This document shows positions 1 through 8,373 of a stretch of DNA of 64,000 nt, in pieces. This DNA comes from Falsochrobactrum shanghaiense (GTDB lineage Bacteria; Pseudomonadota; Alphaproteobacteria; Rhizobiales; Rhizobiaceae): NCBI RefSeq assembly GCF_003149535.1, contig NZ_QGDB01000009.1, positions 1 through 64,000 of the forward strand, given 5' to 3'. Under the pieces are notes generated by a model. The model ran no database searches. It was not told the origin of the DNA and saw only the letters and a program-made list of their open reading frames with translations. Both the position numbers and the translations under genes were made by a program. Numbering within the stretch: the stretch's first letter is position 1; each line of letters begins with the position of its first letter.

Positions 1-179
1 ACTTCGCCGCCCTTTTCAAGCACGACGACGGAAAGCTCCGGATCGATCTGTTTGAACCTGATCGCCGCAGCAAGCCCAGCAGGGCCTGCGCCTACGATGA
101 CAACATCGAATTCCATGCTTTCGCGTTCGGGCAAGGCGTTAACACAAGCGTCTTGTGCAGAGTATTTGTTTGTGCTCAT
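1..179 (-). CDS. Electron transfer flavoprotein-ubiquinone oxidoreductase, N-terminal part (cut by window edge)
   Basis: Only the first 59 codons are inside the window; the gene continues to the left of base 1. The N-terminus carries the FAD-binding GAGPAG loop at residues 30-35 inside a VVIVGAGPAGLAAAI strand-loop-helix, followed by a second strand ending in LEKGGEV. The leader before it and this order are typical of ETF-QO, the membrane-associated flavin/Fe-S enzyme that passes electrons from acyl-CoA dehydrogenases via ETF to ubiquinone. It lies 65 bp downstream of a crotonase gene on the same strand. That fits a role as electron outlet for the two acyl-CoA dehydrogenases of this island. 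Another FAD-dependent oxidoreductase cannot be excluded from 59 residues. Confidence 0.8.
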   Translation of the reverse strand, partial: MSTNKYSAQDACVNALPERESMEFDVVIVGAGPAGLAAAIRFKQIDPELSVVVLEKGGE

Positions 180-244
180 TAATCTTGCTATTCTCGATAA
201 AGCTCTTTTTGATTAGATAATCGTTCATCTGCATCGTAAAGCCA

Positions 245-1078
245 TCATCCTTCGAAGGAGGACATACCATCGTGGTTGTTAGCTACGTTAGACGCCCGCA
301 TGAACTCAGCACGACGTTTCTCTTTAAGCGCATTGAGACCCTCGTTGAATTCCGGACCTGATTGCGCGAGAACCTGAGCGAGATTTTCATAACCCATCAT
401 CTCGTCTAGGCTGCTTTCGAACGATTTGAGCAGAATGGTTTTGGCGAGCCCCATCACTTGAGCTGGCCCCTCCGCGTAACGCTGTGCTAGCGCGAGGCCC
501 TCGATGTCCAACTGATCGTCGTCTACGATTTTGCTCACCACTCCGTTCTCCAAAGCGTCCTGAGCTGTCCAGGTCGCATTCGAGTAGAAGAAGTTTCGGG
601 CCTTCGCGAGTCCGACAAGACGAGGAAGCGTGAAGAGCGTTAGGCAGTCGGGCACGACGCCAAGACGGAAGAAGCCCGCCATGAATTTGGCATCCTGAGT
701 CGCAACGATGCTGTCAGCCATCAACGCCAGACCAAATCCCCCGCCGACCGCCATTCCACGGACGCCACAGACGACAGGACGGTCAAGTGTCATTAATGGC
801 GGAAACAACGTGCTTGCATGTCTGAAACGACGATGAGCTGGCCACGGCTCGCTCCCATTGGAAAGCATTCGAAGATCGCCGCCAGCGCAGAATGTCTGAC
901 CTTTAGCAGTTAAGTAGATCGCGCGGATCGAATAATCGTCTTGAACCTCGCGAACAACGTCCCGTAAGGAAAATCGAATCTCTCGCGTAAGCGAATTCCT
1001 TGCCGCCTCGTTTGCTAGGCGGATTATGAGCACTGCGCCGTTCCGCTCTGTCTCAAGATGAGGGTATTCTTTCTTCAT
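245..1078 (-). CDS. Enoyl-CoA hydratase/isomerase family protein, PaaG-like
   Basis: Crotonase-fold protein of 277 aa. The first oxyanion-hole segment is FCAGGDLR (residues 63-70) and the second is the GGG at 112-114. At the usual first catalytic Glu the sequence reads GGGFGLAL, so that Glu is missing. At the second position it reads LGVVPDCLTLF, putting Asp144 where PaaG-type isomerases carry a catalytic Asp. It is therefore more likely a double-bond isomerase than a hydratase. A GGGAAGG ribosome site precedes the ATG. It is the last intact gene before ETF-QO in the leftward unit that begins with dctQ. An extra C-terminal tail of about 15 residues looks non-conserved. Confidence 0.8.
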   Translation of the reverse strand: MKKEYPHLETERNGAVLIIRLANEAARNSLTREIRFSLRDVVREVQDDYSIRAIYLTAKGQTFCAGGDLRMLSNGSEPWPAHRRFRHASTLFPPLMTLDRPVVCGVRGMAVGGGFGLALMADSIVATQDAKFMAGFFRLGVVPDCLTLFTLPRLVGLAKARNFFYSNATWTAQDALENGVVSKIVDDDQLDIEGLALAQRYAEGPAQVMGLAKTILLKSFESSLDEMMGYENLAQVLAQSGPEFNEGLNALKEKRRAEFMRASNVANNHDGMSSFEG

Positions 1079-1119
1079 TGCAATTGCCTTCCCAAGTTGA
1101 TCGAAACAGGCTTACCGTG

Positions 1120-1295
1120 GCTCCATCCGTCGCACACGAGACTGCCGAACCGCGGACTAATTGAATTTCGGCGACTACTCTACCAAGTCGGTCAGAACTT
1201 CTGCTGGCAATAACTATTCTGGCGCCAGCATTTACCAGAGCCTTTACCATACCGAAGCCAATCCCCGGCCCTAAAGCACAAATTAAATCAAAAGC
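1120..1295 (-). pseudogene. Remnant of a short-chain dehydrogenase (SDR) N-terminus
   Basis: Reading leftwards from 1295, the frame gives AFDLICALGPGIGFGMVKAL and then an AGARIVIASR strand and CATD. This is the N-terminal Rossmann half of an SDR: FDL start, GxGIGxG nucleotide loop, second strand with Arg, and the ATDV-like stretch. The strand that should precede the glycine loop is shortened, and all sequence after the CATD segment, including the catalytic Tyr/Lys half, is absent. The frame then runs into the crotonase start. It sits directly downstream of the intact SDR at 1339-2106. It could be what was left when an older SDR was displaced. Confidence 0.55.
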
Positions 1296-1338
1296 GCAAC
1301 TATACTCACAGCATAAGTGTGTCTATTGATAAGGTCCC

Positions 1339-2106
1339 TTACTTTGGCGGGGGATAACCGGAGGACAAAGCCTGTTGACCACCGTCAACTGCAAGGGTTT
1401 GCCCGGTCACAAAACCTGCTGTGGGCGAAGCAAAATAGAGAATAGCTTGGGCCACCTCCTCCGGCTCGGCCCCGCGTTGCAACGGTATGCGAGCGATCCG
1501 CTCCTTCATTATCTCTGGCTGAAGGCGCATGCTTTTGCGGCCAAGATCGGTCCAAGTGAACCCGGGGCAGACGCAGTTTACCCGAATGCCGAATCTTGCC
1601 CAATCTACGGCAAGGGCCTTGGTCATGCCGATCACACCGTGTTTTGCCGCGACATAGGACACGCAGTGCGGAAGCCCGGAGAGAGAGGCTCCGGACCCCA
1701 GGTTCACGATGCTGCCACCGTGTTCCTTCATCCAAAGCGTGGCGGCGGCCTGCGCCATAAGGAAACTGCCGGTTAGACTGATGTCGATTTCGCGTCGCCA
1801 TTGATCCAGCTTGAGCTCAAGCGCGTCGATCAGTGTCACGGTCCCCGCATTATTCACCAGAACATCGATTGCACCGAAATGCGTAAGCGTCTGTTCAATG
1901 GCGGCCTGAACCTGTTCTTGTGAAGTTACATCGCAGGTCAGAACCAGCTTGTTACCAGTCAGACCGGCCGCAGCATCATCTAGCGCCGCTTGATCGTTAT
2001 CCGCCAGGACGACGCTTGCATTTCTGGCCAGCGCCTCGGCTGCAGTGGCAAAGCCGATGCCCCGTGCCGCGCCGGTGACAAACACTACTTTTCCGTCCAG
2101 TGACAT
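1339..2106 (-). CDS. Short-chain dehydrogenase/reductase (classical SDR)
   Basis: NAD(P)-dependent oxidoreductase of 255 aa, probably oxidising a 3-hydroxyacyl-CoA-type intermediate. Visible motifs are the TGAARGIG coenzyme loop (11-18), NNAG (85-88), catalytic Ser138, Tyr151 and Lys155 (YVAAK), and a C-terminal VDGGQ. Asp36 at the end of the second strand favours NAD(H). I chose the ATG at 2106 because AAGGA lies at a proper distance before it; a GTG at 2127 would add seven residues. It follows dctP after an intercistronic hairpin and belongs to the leftward TRAP operon. This suggests it acts on the imported compound or an early metabolite. Confidence 0.85.
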   Translation of the reverse strand: MSLDGKVVFVTGAARGIGFATAAEALARNASVVLADNDQAALDDAAAGLTGNKLVLTCDVTSQEQVQAAIEQTLTHFGAIDVLVNNAGTVTLIDALELKLDQWRREIDISLTGSFLMAQAAATLWMKEHGGSIVNLGSGASLSGLPHCVSYVAAKHGVIGMTKALAVDWARFGIRVNCVCPGFTWTDLGRKSMRLQPEIMKERIARIPLQRGAEPEEVAQAILYFASPTAGFVTGQTLAVDGGQQALSSGYPPPK

Positions 2107-2135
2107 TCTGTCGTCATCCTTCGTCACAAGATTGC

Positions 2136-2163
2136 CTGGGCAAGACGCTTTGGCCTTGCCCAG
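2136..2163 (-). terminator. Intercistronic hairpin between dctP and the SDR gene
   Basis: Perfect 9-bp inverted repeat CTGGGCAAG / CTTGCCCAG around a 10-nt loop, starting 8 nt after the dctP stop codon. No T-run follows in the direction of transcription, so it is more likely an mRNA-stabilising or partial-attenuation element that sets high dctP expression relative to downstream genes than a full terminator. The role is inferred from structure and position only. Confidence 0.6.
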
Positions 2164-2171
2164 GTTTTGAT

Positions 2172-3296
2172 TCAGTTCATCCCGTAGGTAGCCGGGTCAA
2201 GCTTATCAAAGATTTCCGACTTGATCAGCGCGGTTAGTGCCACTTCGTCCTTGGGGTCAATGCCTGCCAATAGGCCCTTCCATTTGTCCTGAGCTTCAAT
2301 GAAGTAAGCGATTACATCGCTCGGATCCTCGACACCACGGCGCTCCATCGTCGTAGCAGCCAGCTTGGCAGCGAAGTTCGCCTTGTACTCACTGAGACGA
2401 GCAAGCGCTTCCGGCTCGGGTTCGTTGACAGGAATGCCTGCCTCAGCCGTTGCGGCCCATGCACCCTCAACGTCGTTGAGCAGGTTGATTGCGTTACGTG
2501 CGGTAGCAGCCGGCAGAATGCTGATGATCTCGTCGCGCTGTTCTTCGGTCAGCCCCTTCCAGAAGTCCTTGTTCATGTAATAGCCATCGTTGGCATTGCC
2601 CCCCAATGGCAGCTTGTAAACAGAATTTGCCACCTCTGTTAGCTTAAAGAAGGTGGTCATGAACTCAGGACTGCCGGCGGTGCAGTCCAGTGAGCCACGC
2701 TGTAGGCCGGTATAGATCTCGGTCGACGGCACTTGAACCGGCACCGCACCGATGGAACTGCTGAACGATACCTGACCGCCCGTCGCAGTGCGGATCTTCT
2801 TGCCCTTAAGATCTTCCAGTTTAGCCACGTTGCCACGGCAAATGTAGTTGTAAATGCCGATCACATAACCTGTGGCATAGACCGTGTTGTTGCGATCAGC
2901 CTCGGCCACCAGTTTGGGATGTAAGAGCTTGGTCTGGACATAGGCCATGCCCAAGGCCAGTTGATCGTCTGCAGTGAATGAAACATCCGACAACATAAAG
3001 GTCAGCGGCAGATCCGACGGAACGTAGTTCGCCGTCACCTGACCGATCTGCGCTACATTCGCCGAGATGCCGGATAGTGATCCGTCAGCGGGAAGCAACG
3101 AGCCGCCGGCAAAGACATTGAATACAATCTCGCCATCGGTTGCTGCTTTCACGCTGTCGGCGAAATCCTGCATGAAGATGCCGGTCGGGCTATCCGGCGG
3201 ATTATAGGTCGCGGCCACGAATTCCGCGAGCGCAGGAGACGCAGCCAGCAGCAGCGCCGAGCCCACAAGCCCGCTCTTGATATACTTAAGTTTCAT
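2172..3296 (-). CDS. dctP: TRAP transporter solute-binding protein (DctP family)
   Basis: Periplasmic binding protein of 374 aa. It has a clear signal peptide: basic start MKLKYIK, a hydrophobic core, and cleavage after ALA at about residue 24. The mature protein shows the DctP fold features, including LEDLKGKKIR at 161-169, where the Arg normally salt-bridges a substrate carboxylate. This supports a carboxylic acid ligand. The ATG at 3296 is preceded by GGAGGAGG; a longer upstream reading would displace the signal peptide from the N-terminus. It lies immediately downstream of dctM in the order dctQ-dctM-dctP, so the transporter is complete. Confidence 0.93.
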   Translation of the reverse strand: MKLKYIKSGLVGSALLLAASPALAEFVAATYNPPDSPTGIFMQDFADSVKAATDGEIVFNVFAGGSLLPADGSLSGISANVAQIGQVTANYVPSDLPLTFMLSDVSFTADDQLALGMAYVQTKLLHPKLVAEADRNNTVYATGYVIGIYNYICRGNVAKLEDLKGKKIRTATGGQVSFSSSIGAVPVQVPSTEIYTGLQRGSLDCTAGSPEFMTTFFKLTEVANSVYKLPLGGNANDGYYMNKDFWKGLTEEQRDEIISILPAATARNAINLLNDVEGAWAATAEAGIPVNEPEPEALARLSEYKANFAAKLAATTMERRGVEDPSDVIAYFIEAQDKWKGLLAGIDPKDEVALTALIKSEIFDKLDPATYGMN

Positions 3297-3316
3297 AGTT
3301 TTCCTCCTCCAGAAAG

Positions 3317-4627
3317 TCATTTCATCATTAGGGTCGGCAGGTAGAGCGCGATTGCGGGGAATGCGATGATCAGACCTAGTGTCACCAGATCCGTGACGAT
3401 GAACCACGTCGCCCCCTTGAAAACGCTTGCGAGTTTGACCGTCCGCCCCAGGGCGCTGCGGATGACGAACACGTTCATCCCGACGGGGGGAGTGATCATC
3501 CCGATCTCAAGCAGTTTAATCACGATAATCCCGAACCAGATCATATCGACCCCAAGGCTGTTCAGGATCGGCTGCAGCACCGGGATGGTCAGGAGCATGA
3601 TCGAGGCGCTTTCCACGAACATGCCCAAGATGATGTAAAGCACCGCGACGACAAGGATCACGCCGATCACCGAATCCACATATTCCAGCAACAGGGCGGC
3701 AAAGGCGTTCGGCAAGCCGCTCAGCCCCATGAAGGTCGAGAACATGACGGCCCCGACCGCGATGATCAGCACGGTGCAGGTGCCCTCGGCGGTATCGACA
3801 AGGGCCTTGCGGATTGCCAGCCACGAAAGCGACCGACGCGAGGCGGCGATGGCCAGCGCGACCAGTGCTCCGAGCGCGGCCGCTTCGGTCGGCGTTGCGA
3901 TCCCCGTGAAGATGCTGCCCAGAACGGCGGCGATCAACAGCGGCAGCGGCCAGATGTCCAGCAGGGCGGCCCGAATTTGGCTCCGGCTGGTCTTTTCCTG
4001 GATCGACGGGGCAAGCGAGGGGTCGCGCCACGCCCTGACCGTGATCATCAGGATATAGGCTGCTGCGGACAGAATTCCGGGCAGAATGCCGGCCAGAAAT
4101 ATGGCCCCGATCGAAGTGTTGGTAAAAATCCCGTAAAGGATCATCAGGATGCTGGGCGGGATGAGCGATCCGAGAGTGCCTGCCGCTGCGACACAGCCCG
4201 TCGCAAGCGAGGGTTTGTAATTCGCTTTCAGCATCTCGGGCACGGCAATCCGCGCGAAGGCTGCGGCAGTCGCCACGCTGGAGCCGCTGGTGCTGGCAAA
4301 CAGCGCCGAAGCGACGACGGTGGATGAAGCAAGCCCGCCAGGCACCCGGCCGAGCAGGATCCGCGCGCTGGCGAACAGGCCCGAGGTCAAACCGCATTGC
4401 GATGCGATATATCCCATGAGCAGGAACATCGGGATGGCGCTCAAGCTCCATTGCGCTACGAAATTCTGCGGGATCGAGGCCAGGATGCCCCATGCCGCGC
4501 TGGTGGTCGCGATGACTGAGATGCCGACGAAGGCCACCAGACCAAGAACGACACCAACCTGGACGCGGATCGCGATGAGAGAAAGCACCGCAACGACGCC
4601 CAGAATTCCGACAGTAAGATTGTCCAT
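3317..4627 (-). CDS. dctM: TRAP transporter large permease subunit (DctM family)
   Basis: Very hydrophobic inner-membrane protein of 436 aa with about 12 predicted segments, the normal DctM length. Family features are the N-terminal GVVAVLSLIAIRVQVGVVLG helix pair, the AIPMFLLMGYIASQCGL segment, the TSGSSVATAAA loop, GSLIPPSILMILYG, and a C-terminal EIGMITPPVGMNVFVI segment. It forms the cation-coupled translocation channel together with DctQ. It begins 11 bp after the end of dctQ and ends 20 bp before dctP. Nothing suggests truncation. Confidence 0.93.
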   Translation of the reverse strand: MDNLTVGILGVVAVLSLIAIRVQVGVVLGLVAFVGISVIATTSAAWGILASIPQNFVAQWSLSAIPMFLLMGYIASQCGLTSGLFASARILLGRVPGGLASSTVVASALFASTSGSSVATAAAFARIAVPEMLKANYKPSLATGCVAAAGTLGSLIPPSILMILYGIFTNTSIGAIFLAGILPGILSAAAYILMITVRAWRDPSLAPSIQEKTSRSQIRAALLDIWPLPLLIAAVLGSIFTGIATPTEAAALGALVALAIAASRRSLSWLAIRKALVDTAEGTCTVLIIAVGAVMFSTFMGLSGLPNAFAALLLEYVDSVIGVILVVAVLYIILGMFVESASIMLLTIPVLQPILNSLGVDMIWFGIIVIKLLEIGMITPPVGMNVFVIRSALGRTVKLASVFKGATWFIVTDLVTLGLIIAFPAIALYLPTLMMK

Positions 4628-4638
4628 GATGTCTCCAA

Positions 4639-5184
4639 TTAATCAGCGGCGTGGGTAACGGCGGAGTTTTCGGAATGGGTGCCGGTCAGCACCTGCCAGT
4701 CATCGCGGACAATCACCTGCACCAGGCGCAGCACGCTGACGACCGTTGCCAGCCCAAAGCCAACGGGCAGAATGAAGGCGGCCGGCCAGACAATGATAAG
4801 ATGCACACCCTCGACATATTCGTTCTTCAAGTAAGATGCCCAGGCAGACAGCGCAGACTGGTAGGCCAGGCAGCCGAAGAATATCCCCTGCGCCAGGTAC
4901 CCGATGACAAGGCAGATGCGCTGCACGGCGGGGCTGAACATGTCGAAGAACAACTCGACCGTCACAGCCGCGTTCTTCAGCTCGATTAGCGCCAGCGGAA
5001 GAAACACAAGCGCCAACATGTAGTAGCGGGCCGTAATCTCGGACGTGCCGGGCATCGGGCTGTTCGCGAGATACTTCATGATTACGTCGGCATTGACGTG
5101 AAGCAGCATCGCAATAGCGGCAAGCCCGGTAAGAATGGATAACACCCATGTTATCCATTTTAGGATTTGTTCGACGGTCTCCAC
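4639..5184 (-). CDS. dctQ: TRAP transporter small permease subunit (DctQ family)
   Basis: Four-helix inner-membrane protein of 181 aa, normal for DctQ. Segments lie roughly at residues 10-32, 48-66, 90-112 and 130-152, with the typical RYYMLALVFLPLALIELK and LIIVWPAAFILPVGFGLA stretches. I chose the GTG at 5184 because GGAGGAGAGAGGAG lies just upstream. The alternative ATG at 5250 would fall inside the sigma-54 promoter element at 5247-5261, upstream of its predicted transcript start. First gene of the leftward dctQMP-SDR-crotonase unit. Confidence 0.85.
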   Translation of the reverse strand: METVEQILKWITWVLSILTGLAAIAMLLHVNADVIMKYLANSPMPGTSEITARYYMLALVFLPLALIELKNAAVTVELFFDMFSPAVQRICLVIGYLAQGIFFGCLAYQSALSAWASYLKNEYVEGVHLIIVWPAAFILPVGFGLATVVSVLRLVQVIVRDDWQVLTGTHSENSAVTHAAD

Positions 5185-5246
5185 TTTCTCAATCTCCTCT
5201 CTCCTCCTCCGACAGTGCCATTCGGCTTGCCGTCCATTCAGAGACA

Positions 5247-5261
5247 GCAATATCTATGCCA
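5247..5261 (-). promoter_or_regulatory. Sigma-54 promoter (-24/-12) for the dctQMP operon
   Basis: On the minus strand it reads TGGCATAGATATTGC, followed by T. The GG and GC doublets are separated by exactly 10 nt, as sigma-54 promoters require. The predicted start is near 5235, giving a leader of about 50 nt to the GTG of dctQ. One of seven sites with the identical TGGCAT-N5-TTGC form in block 1. Confidence 0.85.
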
Positions 5262-5628
5262 GCGGCCATCAGCTGGACGCAAAATCCCAGGCTTTTTGAT
5301 CAATTGCCGTAAGATTGACGAATCTTTCCGAGAACCTGCCATTGCGCACAGTCTTCGTGTCCGTCGGTCGTATCGTGTAGCAGATAACTTATCCTGAACA
5401 GATAACCGGCTTCGTCTCATGCAGTTATCGGCTACATGGCCATTCTGCATACAGGTGAATGACCTGAGGCTGTGCTGCTTAAAGTAGTTTAGCTTTTGCC
5501 ATAAAAGCGGGAGTTGATGGCTGGTAGGCGCGTAGACATAAAGCGCCACGTTCCATGTCGGATCGAAGCCGGATGAATCTTACTGTCTATTCAAGGTTTG
5601 CAAAGCAAGGATATCCCTCCCATCAGGC
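5262..5628. other. Divergent control region between dctQ and pcaF
   Basis: A 367-bp stretch between two outward-facing sigma-54 promoters, with no convincing gene. It holds a 16-bp inverted repeat AAGATTGACGAATCTT at 5311-5326 and a repeated AGATAAC (near 5383 and 5400). Either could be a binding site for the sigma-54 activator, but neither motif clearly recurs at the other promoters. Short open frames here have no recognisable domain. Confidence 0.5.
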
Positions 5629-5643
5629 TGGCATGTGGTTTGC
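5629..5643 (+). promoter_or_regulatory. Sigma-54 promoter (-24/-12) for the pcaF-MFS operon
   Basis: Reads TGGCATGTGGTTTGC followed by G, with correct GG-N10-GC spacing. The predicted start near 5655 gives a leader of about 85 nt before the ATG at 5740. An in-frame ATG at 5635 lies inside the element and therefore cannot be the translation start if this promoter is used. Confidence 0.85.
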
Positions 5644-5739
5644 GATCAATATCTGTCAATGCGCAGGCTGCGCCGATTCCTCCCCTTACTCGAGGAAGTT
5701 GCGACGGTCGAACAAATGCATGCTGCCCAAGGAGAAGAC

Positions 5740-6945
5740 ATGATTGACGCCTATATCTGCGATTATATCCGTACGCCTATCGGCCGTTACGCGGGCGCAC
5801 TTGCATCCATAAGGGCCGACGATCTCGGCGCGATTCCATTGAAAACGCTTATGGGACGTAATCCCTTGGTTGATTGGGAAGTTGTTGGCGATGTCGTCTA
5901 TGGCTGCGCCAATCAGGCCGGAGAGGACAATCGCAACGTTGCGCGCATGTCGCTTCTGCTCGCCGGATTGCCTGTCTCGGTAACCGGCACGACCATAAAC
6001 CGACTCTGCGGTTCGGGCATGGACGCCGTGATCACTGCCGCCCGCGCCATCCGCACCGGCGAAGCCGAACTGATGATAGCTGGTGGCGTGGAAAGCATGA
6101 GCCGGGCGCCTTTCGTGATGTCGAAGGCAGAAAGTGCCTTTTCCCGCGCAGCGGAAATTCACGACACGACGATTGGCTGGCGCTTCATCAACCCTGCCAT
6201 GAAGGGATTGCACGGCGTCGACTCGATGCCGGAAACCGGTGACAATGTGGCGCTCGACTTTGGTATTTCCCGCGAAGATCAGGACGCTTTCGCCATGCGT
6301 TCGCAAACGAAAGCAGCTGCTGCGCAGGAAAATGGCCGTCTAGCTCGGGAGATCGTCGGCGTCAGTGTGCCGCAGCGCAAGGGCGATCCACTTCTTGTGG
6401 ATCGGGACGAACACCCCCGCGGTACGACACCTGATGCGCTCGCCAAGCTGAAGCCCGTCAACAGGATCGAAGGCGGTACTGTGACGGCAGGCAACGCGTC
6501 GGGCGTCAATGATGGCGCGGCTGCACTTATCATCGCCTCGGAGGCCGCGGCTGCGAAATACGGCCTGACGCCGATCGCACGCTTTCTCGGTGGTGCTACA
6601 GCCGGTGTGCCGCCGCGCGTGATGGGTATAGGTCCAGCGCCCGCATCCCAGAAACTCATGGCGCAACTGGGTATGTCGCAGGACATGTTCGACGTTATTG
6701 AGCTTAACGAGGCCTTTGCATCCCAGGGACTTGCAACGTTGCGCAAGCTCGGAATAGCCGATGACGACCATCGCGTGAATATCAATGGTGGTGCCATTGC
6801 GCTCGGTCATCCGCTTGGCATGTCCGGCGCCCGCATCGCTGGCACAGCAGCGCTGGAAATGTCGTTGCGCAAGGGCAGATATGCGCTCGCCACGATGTGC
6901 ATTGGCGTCGGGCAGGGAATTGCGATGGCGTTGGAACGAGTCTGA
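5740..6945 (+). CDS. pcaF: Beta-ketoadipyl-CoA thiolase-type acetyl-CoA acyltransferase
   Basis: Thiolase of 401 aa that would cleave a 3-oxoacyl-CoA, most likely 3-oxoadipyl-CoA, to succinyl-CoA and acetyl-CoA. The nucleophile is Cys90 in NRLCGSGMDA, the His is in GGAIALGHPLGMSGAR, and the second Cys is in TMCIGVGQG. The N-terminus, with RTPIGRYAGAL, RADDLGAIPLK and YGCANQAGEDNRNVARM, is the signature of the PcaF/PaaJ branch. AAGGAG precedes the ATG at 5740. It heads a rightward operon with an MFS exporter under a sigma-54 promoter. Its presence, with PaaG- and PaaH-like proteins elsewhere in the island, suggests that the pathway ends in a C6 dicarboxylyl-CoA. Confidence 0.88.
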   Translation: MIDAYICDYIRTPIGRYAGALASIRADDLGAIPLKTLMGRNPLVDWEVVGDVVYGCANQAGEDNRNVARMSLLLAGLPVSVTGTTINRLCGSGMDAVITAARAIRTGEAELMIAGGVESMSRAPFVMSKAESAFSRAAEIHDTTIGWRFINPAMKGLHGVDSMPETGDNVALDFGISREDQDAFAMRSQTKAAAAQENGRLAREIVGVSVPQRKGDPLLVDRDEHPRGTTPDALAKLKPVNRIEGGTVTAGNASGVNDGAAALIIASEAAAAKYGLTPIARFLGGATAGVPPRVMGIGPAPASQKLMAQLGMSQDMFDVIELNEAFASQGLATLRKLGIADDDHRVNINGGAIALGHPLGMSGARIAGTAALEMSLRKGRYALATMCIGVGQGIAMALERV

Positions 6946-7021
6946 CCGCAACTGGGCGCGACGACCAATATGGCGCAGGCGCGCGCTTTGATGCGCTAAG
7001 CTACGGACCAACGAGGAAATA

Positions 7022-8272
7022 ATGTCGCGGACTGCATTCGATAACAAGCCCGCTCAGGGTGGCAGGAGCTGCGCAACACAGCCGCCCACAGATGACAAGC
7101 CGTCATCATTGCTTCTGGCAATCCTGGCAGCACTAATGAGCTTTTCTGCACTACCAACAGACAGCTATCTGCCGGCTTTGCCTGAAATCGCCCGATCGCT
7201 GGCATCCCGTGGCGGAAGTGCCGAATTGACCATTTCGACCTTTCTTATAGGATTCAGTCTTGGGCAGTTGGTATGGGGACCGATCGGCGACCGGTATGGC
7301 CGGCGCGGACCCATCGTGATCGGCATTCTTCTGTTTATCGCAGGAACAATCGGATGCGCACTATCGCCATCGATCTGGAGCATCGTGGGATGGCGATTCG
7401 TCCAAGCGATCGGTGCTAGTGCCAGTCAAGTACTGGCCCGCGCCATTGTTCGCGATCTCTATGCGCGGAATCGGTCTGCACAGATTTTCTCAACCCTTTT
7501 GTTGCTGATGGGATTTGCTTCCCTCCTCGGACCGCTCGTCGGCGCGCAAATTATGGCTCTTGCTGGATGGCGTGCTATTTTCTGGGCGGTGGCCGGATTT
7601 GGCCTGATGATGCTGTTCGCCACAACCATGATCCCCGACACACTTCCGCCGGAGCGGCGCAGCAGAGAACCCCTACGATATGCGTTCGCCGGCTATGGAC
7701 TGCTACTGAAGGACGCAAGGCTGATCGGTTTTGCGTTGTCAGGAGGTTTCTTCTTTGCAGGCTCGTTCGCGTTTGTCGCCGGCTCACCCTTTGTCTATAT
7801 TGAATTCTATCATGTGGACCCACGTGATTTCGCCTACCTCTTCGCAGTCAATATTATTGGCCTGATGGCGGCGAATTTTTTGAATGGCCAGCTTCTGAGC
7901 CGCTACGATAGCGACATGTTGCTACGTTTTGGAACCTGCGTCGGCGCCATCGCCGGCGTCGCTCTTGCTATCAACACCTGCTTTGGCTTCGGTGGAATTT
8001 GGGGTGTGGCGCTGCCTTTGTTCATCTATGTTTCGATGACCGGCTTCGTCATAGCCAATTCACTCGCTGGAGCACTGTCGGGATTTCCTACGCAGGCCGG
8101 GGCCGCGTCTGCATTAATTGGCTTGATCCACTATGGATCGGGCATGCTGGGTTCGACGATGCTCGGATGGCTGAAAGATGGCACGCCCTGGCCTATGGGC
8201 ATACTCATCGCCTTTGGTGGGGTTGGTAGTCTGTTCGTCGCCACGATTGCCACTCGCCACCGGCCTGGCTGA
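7022..8272 (+). CDS. MFS transporter, Bcr/CflA drug-efflux type
   Basis: Membrane protein of 416 aa with about 12 predicted helices. The first helix contains ALPTDSYLPALPEIARSL, the Bcr/CflA hallmark, followed by the MFS loop motif GPIGDRYGRRGP between helices 2 and 3 and the RFVQAIGASASQVLARAIVRD segment. It lies 76 bp after pcaF on the same strand, with no obvious terminator between. It could export an excess or toxic pathway intermediate, or import a substrate; direction and ligand are not visible. Confidence 0.88.
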   Translation: MSRTAFDNKPAQGGRSCATQPPTDDKPSSLLLAILAALMSFSALPTDSYLPALPEIARSLASRGGSAELTISTFLIGFSLGQLVWGPIGDRYGRRGPIVIGILLFIAGTIGCALSPSIWSIVGWRFVQAIGASASQVLARAIVRDLYARNRSAQIFSTLLLLMGFASLLGPLVGAQIMALAGWRAIFWAVAGFGLMMLFATTMIPDTLPPERRSREPLRYAFAGYGLLLKDARLIGFALSGGFFFAGSFAFVAGSPFVYIEFYHVDPRDFAYLFAVNIIGLMAANFLNGQLLSRYDSDMLLRFGTCVGAIAGVALAINTCFGFGGIWGVALPLFIYVSMTGFVIANSLAGALSGFPTQAGAASALIGLIHYGSGMLGSTMLGWLKDGTPWPMGILIAFGGVGSLFVATIATRHRPG

Positions 8273-8373
8273 AGCCGTGGCGTGTGTTCATTCTTCGTAC
8301 AGACTTGCTTTCAGCAATGCGCAAGTGTCTTCATTCGAGACATGGCTTCATCGACATGGAAGGCTCACGCTCC

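Noticed and set aside
3516-4493. A 325-codon open frame on the same strand as dctM but in another frame
   Set aside because: It is fully inside dctM, its translation is rich in Arg/Ala/His with no domain, and dctM has clear family motifs. It is a frame shadow caused by high GC.
5238-5549. 103-codon minus-strand frame upstream of dctQ
   Set aside because: Would overlap the sigma-54 promoter and shows no protein family features.
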